A DNA stretch of 64,000 nucleotides from Gordius sp. MW1. Taxonomy: Eukaryota; Nematomorpha; Gordioida; Gordea; Gordiidae. The notes beneath the pieces were generated by a model. The model worked only from the letters and a program-made list of their open reading frames with translations. It ran no database searches and was not told where the DNA came from. Every line of letters starts with the position of its first letter. The stretch's first letter is position 1. A program made the translations under genes and the position numbers. Location: NCBI GenBank assembly GCA_964036665.1, contig OZ038527.1, positions 5,890,001 to 5,954,000 on the forward strand. The letters run 5' to 3'. This document shows, piece after piece, positions 41,181 to 53,678 of this stretch.

Positions 41181-42615
41181 ATCTAAAATTAGTGAATTGG
41201 GCAATTAAAGGGTTTTGGCTGGCCTTGGCCGGCAAGTTAGTTATAAAACCCTGATGGGTTCTAGCAGAAAATTTTGGACAAATATGATTAATGATAAAAG
41301 TATTAATATTATGTAGAATGATATCTACTTCCTGGGGCAGTCTGGTGTTTTTACGGGAAAAAATTTCAAACTAGTTTATTTTTCATACGAAATTATTATT
41401 ATGAAAAAAATGGGGGGTGCCGCAAAAAAATTTTAAAACAGACGGTCAAAAATTCATATTATCAATGGTATTAACAAGAACAAAATATTAATTTAAAAAA
41501 AAATTTGTCCCCTCCCTGGCTTGAACCCGACACCTCCAGGTCACAAAGCTGCCAATAAATCAATTTATGGGCTCGTTTTTTGTTGTCCGTCCGTCGTCCG
41601 TCGTCCGTCCGTCGTCCACCAAGTTATTGGCGCCAGCTTTATGACCTGGAAATCTTGAGTTCAAGCCAAGGAGAGGACGAATTTATTTTTTATTTTTTTT
41701 AAATTAAATTAATATTTTGTTCTTGTTAATAACATTAATAATATGAATTTTTGACCGTCCGCTGGCTACTGACCAATGAAAAAAATGACCATTGGCCAAA
41801 TAAATCGAAATTTTATTTTTTCGTCTTTGAATTGGGTATATTAAGTTAACATTGATAAATACCCTATGCCCTTTCCTACAAGGGCCTACGCCTCTACTGA
41901 TATGGGTCCCTATGCCCCTACAAAAGCCTATGCCTTTACTAATGTGGATTCGAATCCCTGAGAGGGCAAAATTTTTTTTTTTTTTAAATTAAATTAGTAT
42001 ATTGTTCTGTAAATACCATTGATAATATGACTTTTTGACAGTGTTCTGGCTGCTGACCAATGGAAAAAAATGACCATTGGCCAAAATGTGATTCGAAAAT
42101 TTTTTTTCGTTTTTTTTGACTATTATGAATTTATATCCACTTTTACCGTGTCCTGGCTGCTGACCAATGGAAAAAAATGACCATTGGCCAAATTGTGAAT
42201 CGAAATTTTTTTTCCGTTTTTTTTGACTCTTATGATTGTTCCTGTTAATACCATTGATAATATGACTTTTTGGCCGTCCGCTGGCTGCTGACCAATGGAA
42301 AAAAATGACCATTGGCCAAAGTGAGCATCAAAAATTTTTTCCCCTTTTTTTTGGCTATCATTGACTTATAGAGTATCTGTTGGTACTGACCAATGAAAAA
42401 AAATGACCATTGGCCAAATTTTATATACAACCTAAAAATTTATTATAGATGGTCTAACAGACGCCAACTATGTAATATATATTTTTAACCCTATAAATGC
42501 ATATATATTTTTTTATTGGGTTAATATATTTCATTTAATTAGATTGTGATTTCCTAGAAAACCTAAAAAGTAATAGTTAAAAAAATATAGGTATTAGATT
42601 CTAATTTACGATAAA

Positions 42616-43898
42616 TAACTTAACGAAGCCTTGCATAAAACAATACTTTTTTAGGCTTTAGTTGTATTCACCTAAATTTTTTGTAAATCATAAGATAGGG
42701 GTTCTGCAAATTTATTTGACTTTAATATGCTGAAGTTTTTTTTTGCTATATGTTTATTTATTTGTTAAAAATATACCCATTATTGATAATAATGCTTGAA
42801 TTAATAGTTACTATGTGACAAGTTTTATCAATATATATATAGCTCTTAACGTATTTTCCTGAAAAGCTGGCTATATTGAAGCGAATTTGTTTCAATTTGC
42901 TCATAATCTTTTTAAAATTTTCCATTTCCAAAATGAAAACCCCTTTTTTTAATATTGAAATTAGTTTTTAAAAATAAGTTACCACTATAAAGTTTAATCT
43001 TAATTATTCAACGTCTTGAATGTAGAAGTTTATGAAAAATATTTTTGTACAAATGAAACAATAACAACCTATATAAACCTATCATATTAATGCAAAATTT
43101 ATGCTAATTTATGATTTTGAACAAGCTAGTACTCATAATTTACCAAAATTATTCGTTTTGTGATGCATTTAAAGGCAAAACTAGATAGTGGGTTCTCGGT
43201 TTATTATGTCCAACTTTGCCCTTATTGACTAAATCCCCTTTGAAGGCTAAGCATTCAAAAAATCCTCTGTAGCTAGGCGGTTTAACATTGTTAATAAATA
43301 AGATGTTAAATTTAATGGCAAGTAATGGTGGAGGGAAATTTATATTTTAATATTCTTATAAATTAGCCCTTTTCGCTATTCATGATTTACAATTCGGACT
43401 TTCCCATACACTAAAAACTACATGAACACGGACTCATTAATAACAAATTAATCAAGCTTTTAATTAAAACATACATTATTAATGGGACATCTTGTAAAAT
43501 CCTTGATAAAATCCTAATATTAAGTGATAAATCTCAATATTGCATGATAAAAAAATCTTTTAATATCGTGAATTTTATTCTATGCAGCAATGCTTGCAAA
43601 TTCAGAAACAATTCTATTCTATAATTTCATTGCCAATTCATTTAATTGTTTTTATCAAAATAACGTGATATCTAAACATGTAATTTGGAATCTTATTCAA
43701 TCTTATGCTATATGATCCATTATAAAAATACATTAACGATGTTATAGAATCTAGTTTAAGTGTATCTATGATAACTAAGTAATTTTTTAAAAATTATTAT
43801 TAATGGGCATATATTTCAAATTAATTACAATTAGTTGGATCACAAAATGCACTAAATGGCACTAGATTTGTTTTGATTATAAAACCCTTAATTTTAAT
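42616..43898. other. A+T-rich DNA, no gene recognised
   Basis: No coding frame of note, no repeat unit. Confidence 0.4.
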
Positions 43899-44052
43899 CT
43901 TGGGCGTAGCCCGGGGGTGGCAGGGAGGGGCGGCTGCCTCCCCTAAAGCCATAAATTTTTAAATATTTAATATAATTATGACTTTTAAAAAAATACTATT
44001 TTGCCCCTTTTAAAGCAGCCCCTCTCTAGTTTTAATCCTGCCTACACCCGTG
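43899..44052. mobile_element. GGGCGTAGCCA-type MITE
   Basis: CTTGGGCGTAGCCCGGGGGT...GGGGCGGCTGCCTCCCC...TCCTGCCTACACCCGTG. The flanks (ATTTTAAT, ATTAATTT) are not a clear duplication. The ends have several mutations, so this is an older copy. Confidence 0.6.
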
Positions 44053-44803
44053 ATTAATTTATATATTTATCATTAAAAGTCAAATTAATTATACAAAATT
44101 TATGCCCGACAAAGGCTTTGATTTAGTAAAAATTATTCCTATTTTTATATAAAATTATGGGCGTGAAAGAGGCAGTCATTAACAAATTCCAATTTTATCG
44201 TGTCAATACTTTTTAAGTTTATTAATTAAAGGCGCACGATTCGGCTACAAAATGTCACAAGTTATTAAGGTAATGGTTTTAATTTTGAATGTTGACGAGG
44301 GTGTTAATTCAATAAATTAATTAAAACCATTGAGGTGTAGAGTTTGTACGTCAAGTTAGGGTTTCAAAAATGCAATTAATTTTTTTCGATTTGTAAAACA
44401 ACCTTCAAAACTGCGCTCTAAAACCATTTTAAGTTTACTTTCAAAATTTCGCTGACGTGTTTAATTAAATTAGATATAACATAAGACCTTAAACGACTTC
44501 AAATTCAATTGCACAACTCTTATCTATACAACATGTTACGATTTTTTAATTGATTTTTCGCTTGCCGATTGAATTTAGGTTTATAAAAAGTTATTTAACA
44601 CTAATAATACTTTTAAAACCAAGTAATATAAAACTTATAGGGACTAGTAACAGGTGATACTATTTATGCATCATATACTTTATGCGGGCTTGTATAAATT
44701 TCAAACTCTTCTTAAACATTGAATATCATTAAGACACCAATTTTTGCTATTGCACATATCAAGTCGAATTTTTAGTCAATAAATATATACAGAGATATGA
44801 ACG
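44053..44803. other. A+T-rich DNA, no gene recognised
   Basis: Nothing beyond A/T-rich single-copy-looking sequence. Confidence 0.4.
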
Positions 44804-44945
44804 CATGGGCGTAGCCAAGGTGGGGAGGGGGGGGGGCAGGGGGGGGGGGCGACTGCCCCCCTTTAAATCCAAAAATTTGCTGAAATTTATTAAAATTATG
44901 GCTAAAATTTCAGAGAACGATCATCTTTCCCCTCCCTTGGGGCGT
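44804..44945 (+). mobile_element. GGGCGTAGCCA-type MITE, right end damaged
   Basis: CATGGGCGTAGCCAAGG, G runs, GCGACTGCCCCCCTTTAAAT, TTAAAATTATGGCTAAAATT and TTTCCCCTCCCTTGG. The last 15-20 bp of the family are missing. Confidence 0.6.
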
Positions 44946-46366
44946 TCGTGATGACGCGCGAAGCGAAAAAAAGCGAAATGAATTTTTGGGCTAATTTATT
45001 AATTTTTCATTCTTTTTGTTAATATCTTTATATTCATCGTGAAATTTATCATATATCAATGGTTCATTGATAAGATCGTAATTATTCTATAAACATGTAA
45101 AATTATACCCCTTAATAAAAAGATTATATCAACTCGTATCTTTAATCGGTTAGCACAGCCTGGTTTAAAATTTGCACAATATCGGGGTAGAATTCATTCT
45201 CGAGATTCATTATTTTTTACAGATTTTTGTCTCTAAAAAATTTTTATTCCAACAAACTTTGCCAAAGTATTAATTTAAAGATAAATCATTAGTATGTGAT
45301 CCGTATAACCGTCACCATGCTTTATTTCATGGTATATGGTTAACACTACATCCCTGAAAGGCGGCCCAGGGCTGACACAGAACTTTAGTTGAATAGAAGA
45401 TTAAGATTCAGGCATAATATGTGAACATACGCATTAATTTCATTAAATAAATAATGTAAATATCTTTATCTTGGTGGAAAGTCTTAAAAATATAGCTTTA
45501 TTTGCTGTTGATACATTTGATATATTACTAAGTAGCATAATAAAATATCATTAATTGATTTAAAAATTCCATTAGCCAATTCATAAATTAATAAAAATTT
45601 AAATTTTAAAGATTGCGTATAAGATAACGCATAATAATTCTCAAATAGATTTTATCATTTAGAATAATAAATCCAAAATAAAAAAGTTTGAAAACTAGGA
45701 CTTAATTAAAAATTATACGGCCACGTTTGGATATAAATGCCAAGTAAATTTACTAGATGTGTTATAACATAGCATTGATTGTGTTTGTGTATCTGTTAAG
45801 TTAAAATGCAGAGCTTCAAATTTATAGACCAAATGAAAGAAAATGTTATAAATACGAGGGCAAAAGGGTCATCAAAATTAATAATTTACATTATTATTTA
45901 TTATCAGTACTACTCTAAGAATCCCTGTTGTGTCTATTTAATTTAATCTAATCTACATGAGATATTTGTTTTTTTTATTAATTGATATACTTATAAAATG
46001 CATTTACTCGATACACCTACTAAACAACCAAAACTCTCACTACTAGATTCATGAGATATATAAAATTATAAAATTTTCGACAAAAAAAAACGTAAGGAAA
46101 AATAAACTCAAGGATATAAGTTATTGTTAAATAGCATTCGAAGCTAAATAAAATAACCTATCATCAATATAACGCCTAACCTATCGTATGTGTTTATATT
46201 TTCATTCAAAGTCAAGCAACAGGCATCATTAGCAATTATTGCTTCTTTTCAATATAAATTTCGTGTCAAATTGGCGTTTGGCTTCAATTATTAAGTATTT
46301 AACTTTATGACCCTTTTGGTTGAGAATTTTAAATACTATAAACACGAATTGTCCAAATAATAGTTT
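44946..46366. other. A+T-rich DNA, no gene recognised
   Basis: No defensible coding region or repeat. Confidence 0.4.
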
Positions 46367-46541
46367 CATGGGCGTAGCCAGGTTTTGGATAAGGAAGGGG
46401 GGGGCAAAACGTTTAAAAGTTTAATTAGGAAGGGGCAAAATATAAAAAAATTTAATTTTTAAGAATTTTTGCGTTAAATTTTTTTTCTTCATTCGGGGGG
46501 GGGGCGGCCCCCCTGCCCCCCCCCCCCTGGCTACGCCCATG
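46367..46541. mobile_element. GGGCGTAGCCA-type MITE with 8-bp TSD
   Basis: The ends CATGGGCGTAGCCAGG and CCTGGCTACGCCCATG are perfect inverted repeats. The flanks AATAGTTT and AACAGTTT differ at one base. It carries long G and C runs (46496-46504, 46514-46527). Confidence 0.85.
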
Positions 46542-47646
46542 AACAGTTTCCTGCTAGCTTTATGCGTATTTGATGTTTATACTATGTAATCAAACAAATT
46601 TCATGATTAACCAAAATATTGTTATCAAATTATCCCTATAAATTTAAAATTTGATTATAATTTAAAAAAATAATATAAATGTGGCTTCAACGTTTCAGAT
46701 ATCTAAAAAATCTTTAACCTGATGGATTATGTGAATATTATTAAGCTACCTGTACTGTAATAATGTATATTACTTTTTAGTTTTGTAGTTAATTAATAAC
46801 TAATTGATATTTATAATCGTGGTGTAGATATTAATTCTCTTTTTAACAACTCATTGTTGTAAATCTTAAAATCGCGGATTAGGACCTAGAGTGATCTAGT
46901 TGATTAGAACTGATGAAACAAAGCTGCATTATAACACAATCCGGCTACACGGCTTTCATGCTTAAGCTTTCTAATAGGTCACGACACTCAATTAAATATA
47001 TCGAATACTTTGATTAAATTAATAATGATTTGCACATGCTCGATGGTCTTGCCTATTTTTCATTTAGCTTTAATTTAATTAACTCATCACTCAACATTAA
47101 TTCAATGAGTCCAAATTTCAGCTTTAATACTTACAAATTGAAATATAACTTTATTTATTCCCTTTATTTTGCTTGCAAAGCCTGTAAATATTTATTTTAT
47201 AAAGCTCCAATTAAACGCTGCTTGTGGAAATTCATCCAACTATTTTTCGGGTAAGTTTTTTTTATAGTTTGATGATATAATTTTTACATATATTAAGGTA
47301 AATTATTTTGATATATAGAATTTAGTTTTACAATCACGTACAAATCACCAAATATAAGAGTTGTTTTTTTTATTCATTTTTATTTATTGCCTTATAGACT
47401 ACAAATATATTTCAAGCTAGCAATATTCCAAACTTTAAAAATGAATGTAAAAATCATTCTTCAAAAACAAATTAATATTTCCTTATGAGGTCGATGGGTC
47501 TATTAATTCTACAATCAATATCAAATGGATTGATCTTTTTTTAAAATTATTTTATACACTTTTATATATGAACCTATATTATGGTTGAAAATAATACATT
47601 ATTGATAGGATATCTTAAATGCCTTATATTTTATATGGATTAATGT
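46542..47646. other. A+T-rich DNA, no gene recognised
   Basis: The 74-codon frame at 47030-47254 has no domain and the composition of the surrounding non-coding DNA. Confidence 0.4.
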
Positions 47647-47897
47647 CAGGCGCGTAGCCAAGGATTTTCTCCCGGGGGGGGGGAGAATTTTTAAAAATTT
47701 TCCTATAACATTTTTATTTCAACATCAAAATTATAAAATCTGGTATAAAACATAAAAAAAATCATTCATAGCAATTAATAAGTGTCTTACTTGGTCAGTT
47801 ACGTTGCACAACTATAAAATATAAACTTTAGATCTAAAATAATTTTTTTCCCGGGGAAGAATTTCCCGTCCCCCCCCCCCCGTCATTTACGCCACTG
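47647..47897. mobile_element. MITE, CAGGCGCGTAGCC subtype, perfect 8-bp TSD
   Basis: The ends CAGGCGCGTAGCCAAGG and ...TTTACGCCACTG are imperfect inverted repeats. ATTAATGT flanks both sides (47639-47646, 47898-47905). Inside, CTCCCGGGGGGGG and TTTCCCGTCCCCCCCC are near-inverted. The terminal CAG/CTG sets it apart from the CATGGGCG subtype. Confidence 0.8.
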
Positions 47898-47956
47898 ATT
47901 AATGTTAAAGCATTTGGTTCAATTGATAACATATCTTTATAAACGCTCGTCAAAAG

Positions 47957-48210
47957 GGGACCGGATCAAAATAGCAGAAAAAAAACAGCAGAATTGGTCA
48001 GAACTGGTCAGATCAAGATTGGTCAGGAGGGTTAAGGTTCGGGTTAGTGTTTTAGGTCAGCGTTTTAGGTTAGGGTCAGGGTTAGGATTAGATGCACATC
48101 AAATTCCCTCCCCATTTGAGATTTAATTCTAATATATTGATTATCTAAAATCTTGTTCTGACCAGTTCTGACCAATTCTGCTGTTTTTTTTCTGCTATTT
48201 TGACCCCGAT
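47957..48210. mobile_element. 254-bp MITE with 10-bp TSD
   Basis: The ends GGGACCGGATCAAAATAGCAG and CTGCTATTTTGACCCCGAT are inverted with small gaps, and the arms continue (CAGCAGAATTGGTCAGAACT and inverse). TCGTCAAAAG flanks both sides (47947-47956, 48211-48220). A 9-10-bp TSD fits the Mutator (MULE) superfamily, not hAT. The middle has TTAGG-like words (GGTTAGGGTCAGGGTTAGG). Confidence 0.75.
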
Positions 48211-48494
48211 TCGTCAAAAGTATTAACAGGTATGGCGAACGAGTTTAATGCTTATGGTTGTTGGTTAAGACATTTGACCTCATTTAAGATACAAATATCT
48301 AAAAATTTAAATTTATAATGTTATATTGGATTATTTTATATACCTTGGAGTCGGACTTATAAAATTTATTACAAAAAAATCTGGACTGTGACTTAATATA
48401 GCTAAAGGAAAAGTATTTAAAAGTATCTCATGCAAACATTAAATTAATAAATAAAGAGTTGCATAGATATAACACAATATAAATGGGTATAAAC

Positions 48495-49086
48495 TAGAGA
48501 TGCACCGATACCACTATTTTGTGCCGATACCGATACCAGCCGATACTTAAGATTATTTTGCCGATACCGATACCGATACCATGCCGATACTTATAATAAA
48601 AAAAATTTTATACTAAATGTCTAGTTTTTAAATGTTTCCTTAAATTTGAAGTGTTAAAGGAATGTTTGTCTTTGCCCCCACGACTTATTTTAGCTTTGCA
48701 TAATTCACAGATTACAATTTTTTCATCTGCTGACACAACAAAATAACTCCATAGTGTATCTAAAAAATCCATCTAAGGCTTAATATATAATAATTTTTAA
48801 AATAAAATAATATTTACTTAAAAGCGCAGTCGGAACAGATGGTCAATGAGTTTATTATACTCCACATAAAAATATTTATAGCCAATCAAATGAAACAATT
48901 TTCAAAAAATTTGAAAAGTCCTCTATTTTTTAATCGTAGGAGATACTATAAGTATTATTTTTTGAGTTTCATATTAAAAAAGGTATCGGCTTGGTAATTG
49001 CCGATACTAGCAAAGTATCGGGCCGATTCTTTTGGCAAGGTATCGGCGCCGATACCATGCCGATACTTGGTATCGGTGCATCTCTA
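48495..49086. mobile_element. 592-bp hAT-type element with perfect 8-bp TSD
   Basis: The ends TAGAGATGCACCGATA and TATCGGTGCATCTCTA are perfect inverted repeats. GTATAAAC flanks both sides (48487-48494, 49087-49094). Subterminal arrays of CCGATACCGATACC and GTATCGGC follow. The interior of about 400 bp is A+T-rich with no transposase. Confidence 0.9.
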
Positions 49087-49094
49087 GTATAAAC

Positions 49095-49491
49095 ACTTCA
49101 TAAGCTCATTGTTTTTTTAAAAAGAAGGATGACGGGGCAAATTAAATCCTTTTAGTTAATAAACATCATTATGCAACCCTAACCTCCTAATCAATTATTT
49201 CAATTTCTCACTAAAGGTTATATGGAACTTAAGCGTTTTCATTATCTTAAGTTTCAAGTTATCTAATAATCTATTTAATAAGAAAAATATCAACACTTAC
49301 TTTGTTAATACTTTCTTTCGGTTAAAACTTAATACAATTACTAAAAAGCATCACATCTGTTATAATCTTTGCCTCATCTAATAATAGATCAATGTTAAAA
49401 TAATATTAATTCAAAAGTAATCATATTATAAAAATGTTTGACATAAAGCACACTTATATTAAATTATCACAAAAAATTTATCCCCCAAAAA
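49095..49491. other. A+T-rich DNA, no gene recognised
   Basis: No feature seen. Confidence 0.4.
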
Positions 49492-49499
49492 TATATTAG

Positions 49500-49661
49500 C
49501 ATGGTAACCAAGGGGGGGGGGCAGGGATGGGCGACTGCCCCCTTTAAATCTAAAAATTTGTTAAAATTTATTAAAACTATGGCTAAATTTCAAAAAATGA
49601 TTTTTGCCCCTCCCTAAATCATTATTGCCCCCCTATAATCCTAATGCTGGCTACGCCCATG
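49500..49661. mobile_element. GGGCGTAGCCA-type MITE with near-perfect TSD
   Basis: CATGGTAACCAAGGG...GCTGGCTACGCCCATG, flanked by TATATTAG and TATATTAT (7 of 8). The left end has lost the GGCGTAG word. Confidence 0.75.
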
Positions 49662-51744
49662 TATATTATATAAGCTAAAATTCGAAATAAAGGATAATAA
49701 AGCAAATCTCGAAATAGCAGTGTAAAGTAACATTTTTTTGTTTCACATAGTGCAAATAATACGGAGACGGACATAGAACTATAAAGTAACAATTTTTAAC
49801 GATTGTTTTAATTTACCTTATAAAACTTTATGGTTCTTAGTTGGCTTTTTGACTTACATATGAAATATCAACTTTTATTGTTATGGGTTTAAAAATAATT
49901 ACGAAGATACAAGTATAACTCCCGTCTAACTGTCCCCGGTCCCCATATACTCTAAGTCTAACCTCTAAACTCTATAAAACTTAAAAATTAAATGTCAATC
50001 GAACCATGCAATATAAAATCCATTAAAAAGCAATAAAAAGTAAGTATCTTCCAAAGCTCTGTTTTACACGGGTTAACCCTAGTAGGGATCCATCCAAATA
50101 TGACGCAAATAGTTAATTTCATTAATTTATACTAACTCTTTATATTAAATCACTCGATAATTCGGCTTTATAATGTTATCGTGCAGTATTTAAAAATGCT
50201 TTGAACTTTACGTTTTGAGTTTTAGTGGATTTTCAAAATATTTAAACTAGTTAGGGTCTATTTGAACTATCTTTGAAAATTTGTTGGGTATTTGGTTTTC
50301 ATCCTTATAAAGAAATGGAAAAAATTCTATCAATAAATTTTATATTAAAAGTGTATATATATTATAAATGATTGTATTAATGTAGTCGGAGGTTGACAAG
50401 AGAAAGAACAGTTTGAAGGTTATTGTAACGCCCAAAGGATTTTAAACTCGATATTTTTGAAAATAGTTATTATACTTAACAAAATATCAGAGTTCTAGCT
50501 TATTGGTTTTTCCCTTGGTGTAAATACGCGAAACTAACTTTTTGTCATTACAGGTAATTTTTGTCATTATTTTAATCAATTTTTAAAATGTTAGCCACGA
50601 AAGGATTTCAATGAATTATTAAAGAGTCCTTATAATAAGATTCGACTTATTAAAACATTCATTAACAACCAACAAGACCTGACGTAGTTTTTGCCAAACA
50701 TTTTTAATCTAAAAGTTATACAAAGCTTACTTAAATTCGTCATTAATTGTCATATACACGCGCTATGTGGATTTAATTAAAAATTAAAATAACATTTGTA
50801 GTCATATTATAAAATTTGTCAAACATTGATTGCTATACAATTCTTACGCCACCCCCTCTAAAATGTTCCACCCTGTCTTGTCCAACGTTACGCTACCCCC
50901 CCCCCCAGTTCTTCTCAAGTCTTACAGATCTTTAAAACTTTTCCTTTAAAATAAAATAAAACGAGCTCGAATAAAAGTTATTTAGCCATTTTTCTCAAAT
51001 TTATCTCTTGATCCAAGGTTAACAAAATATTAATACTGGTATTGTATTTAAATCAGTAATTTAAATATAAAATCATAATGATCATTTTGGCACAAGTTTT
51101 TACAATAATTTATTTTATTATATTCAAAAAACAATTTTTGAAGACCTGACCAATCATAGAATAAAACAATTTCTATCCGTATTATTATTTCATTTGTATA
51201 TAAATAATAATTTTTAAACAATTAGAGTTATTGAAATTTTAGCAATAAAAAATTAAATGAGATATGTCTATTACTAAGCCCTAAAATTAGTTCAATCCTA
51301 TTATAACTATTAGTTAATATTAAAACGTTAACGATTTTCTCCACAAATACGTCAGGTCCTTAAAGTTATGCTTTATATAATATTAAATAGACAGCCTCTT
51401 TAAAAATTTACGTGAGTTAGTTAAGAGCAGAAAGTTTTTGAAATTTCTATTTTGTGCGATGTTTTTTCAGGATACAAATGACAAACGATTTACTTTTGGT
51501 TAAGCAGGTTATCTCTTACATGGCAGGCTATCTAACATAATTGCAAAGAGCTGAAAATTTTTGACAATGAAATTGATTGCCGAATATATTAAATTCTAGA
51601 TGAACCCGGCAAGTGTATTAAATTATTTGGAAGTTTAGGGCATATAAGATGATAAGGCGGTTATTGAAGTAAAAATAAAGTTTGATGTCTATATATTCTA
51701 CTTCTATTGTTTTATTTCCGTATACAGTGCAACGCGTACGAATA
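49662..51744. other. A+T-rich DNA, no gene recognised
   Basis: Only a small GC-rich remnant at about 50848-50910 (CCACCCCCTCTAAAATGTTC, TTACGCTACCCCCC) stands out. It may be a DNA-transposon fragment, but I cannot name it. Confidence 0.35.
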
Positions 51745-51749
51745 CTCGA

Positions 51750-51895
51750 AAACTACTGGACCGATTTGGCTCGAACAAATCTTAAAACATGTTCCGGATC
51801 CGGAGTGTCAGGAATAAACTGTGAAATTTTGAGCCAAATCGGTCTGGTAGTTTTCCATAATTGGTGGCGGCATATTATACACACATAGTTTCTTT
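51750..51895 (-). mobile_element. Helitron 5' end fragment (related to 1-222)
   Basis: CTACTGGACCGATTTGGCTC...TTTTGAGCCAAATCGGTCTG and GTGGCGGCATATTATACACA follow the same order as at 45-190. The A/T-rich end is shortened. Only the terminal block is present. Confidence 0.5.
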
Positions 51896-53520
51896 ATATT
51901 AAATATTTAGATAATGCTCACACATTTGCGAGTTAATAAGCTCAAAACATAAAGTGATCTTACTTTTTGTTGTTAATAATTTATCCCTAGATTAACTACT
52001 CACTACAAAGTAAAACTAGACATTACATCTTGCCTCAATTATTACAAAAGTTTTTTAATCGGAATAAGCTTAAATCTTTTATGCAAATTCTCATCATTTT
52101 TACAAAGCCCTTTTACCATTAATGCTATTTATTTATAAATTAGTCTTTTGATGAACCTAATTAAATACATATATAATATTACTTTTTTATTATAAATAGT
52201 CTAGGGCCTAGATTATTTCCCCTAAAGTGAGATGAGCTGGGCGAAACATGTTTATTTGCATTGTTATGACACAAGAGTTAGAAAAACACTGTGTGTTCTA
52301 ACCTTTATTTAGCATGTTCACAAGACCATTCTATCATCAATGTAATAGCCTAGTTTTTGTTAAGGAATTTTATTTTTAATGAAATGTATAAAAAGTTGCT
52401 CTTCAATTTGATTAATGATTAATACAAAATCTTTTTACGCTAAAGGAAATATTTTAAAAATATTTAGAAGTATAAAGTAACTTTATATTATTTTGCAAAG
52501 TTTATGTTTAATCTAGGATAAACATTCATTGGCTTATAAACCCAGTCGTGCTTATAAATTGGCGATTTTGTTTATGAGGACCTCCTCTGTGCTGTGATGC
52601 CAAAATAGGTTGAATATGGGTTGACATAGCTTATATTAGCTACATAAATTGTTTAAAGTTATTTAATTTGTTTTAATTGAGCATAACTTTAATGTTAAAT
52701 CAAAGATTGAAATAGAGTGTTAAATTCTTTGCAGAATAAAAATTTAAATATTAATAATTTCAAGGGTTTTGGTAAGAATAATAGTTCATATAAATATATT
52801 TTTACATAAAATATAAACTAAGATAACTTTTAATGCTTTAAAGCATTTTTCAGGTAAATAACTAAAAATAAAATTGCCGATTAAATATAAATTAAAGTTA
52901 TAAACTATATTTTTTTAAATACTATAGCAAGCCGAAAATAGATATTATAAGTCATTCTTAGTTATTTTTAATTTAATATAAAAGATAAAATCGACATCGG
53001 TTGATAAGACAATGATTATAAAATAATGTGCATAGCCATGATTTTAAGAGTGAGGCGAAATGATGATCTTTTGTAATTTTAAATAATATAAAAAATTTAT
53101 AATAAATTTTGAAACTTGGCAAGCTGGGAAACAGATGTCCCTCCTTGTTTTATATGCATTCTGCTATGAGAGTAAATAAAAAAGTCAATGTAGTCCTGGT
53201 CGAGTTTTGCAACCCAAACTTTAATCTCAAACGGATTGAAAATCTAAGAACATAATGATTGAAATGTAAATGTGAAACCCTACCAAATATTCCTTTTAAA
53301 ACGAAATTTTTTTTGTAAACGCTGCTATTTATTTGATTTTAAATATAAAGCTATTTGAGACCCTATCTAGTTATCAGCTTATATTGAAATCCTATGCTAT
53401 CGATTAAAATTGATTATATGACCCGAATTAGGATAGAAAATTTAAAACTACTTATAAATAAGAAAGTTAGTATTTAAAATGCATATAAGCGGGTAGAACT
53501 TTGCATAAATTTTATTAGCA
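51896..53520. other. A+T-rich DNA, no gene recognised
   Basis: No feature seen. Confidence 0.4.
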
Positions 53521-53528
53521 TAGTCAAC

Positions 53529-53670
53529 CATGGGCGTAGCCAGCATTGAAATTAGAGGGGGCAATAATAATTTAGGGAGGGGCAAAATGAAGATTTATTA
53601 AAATTTTAGCCATAATTTTGATAAATTTAACAAATTTTTCGATTTCTTTCACCCCTTGGCTACGCCCATG
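53529..53670. mobile_element. GGGCGTAGCCA-type MITE with degraded TSD
   Basis: CATGGGCGTAGCCAGCATTG...CCCCTTGGCTACGCCCATG, flanked by TAGTCAAC and CGGTCAAC (6 of 8). In this copy the internal order is reversed relative to most others (AGAGGGGGCAATAATAATTT at the left). Confidence 0.75.
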
Positions 53671-53678
53671 CGGTCAAC

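Larger units (their letters stand above)
40563..42615. mobile_element. Hairpin-ended element H3, rearranged
   Basis: Starts ACTCGGGCCTTCGGCCCTCG with the G/A minisatellite and CTATGCAATTTATGGGCGAG. A tRNA-like module follows (40836-40907), then a MITE start (41098) and a CGTCCGTCCGTCG microsatellite (41585-41622). From about 41625 the family modules run in reverse: CCATTGG array 42000-42425, then a segment to 42615 matching the inverse of 17943-18165. It looks like two copies joined head to head. Confidence 0.55.

Noticed and set aside
47902..48126. Telomere-like words (GGTTAGGGTCAGGGTTAGG) and an open frame
   Set aside because: The words are few and irregular and lie in the loop of a MITE. 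No telomeric array, and the frame has no domain.
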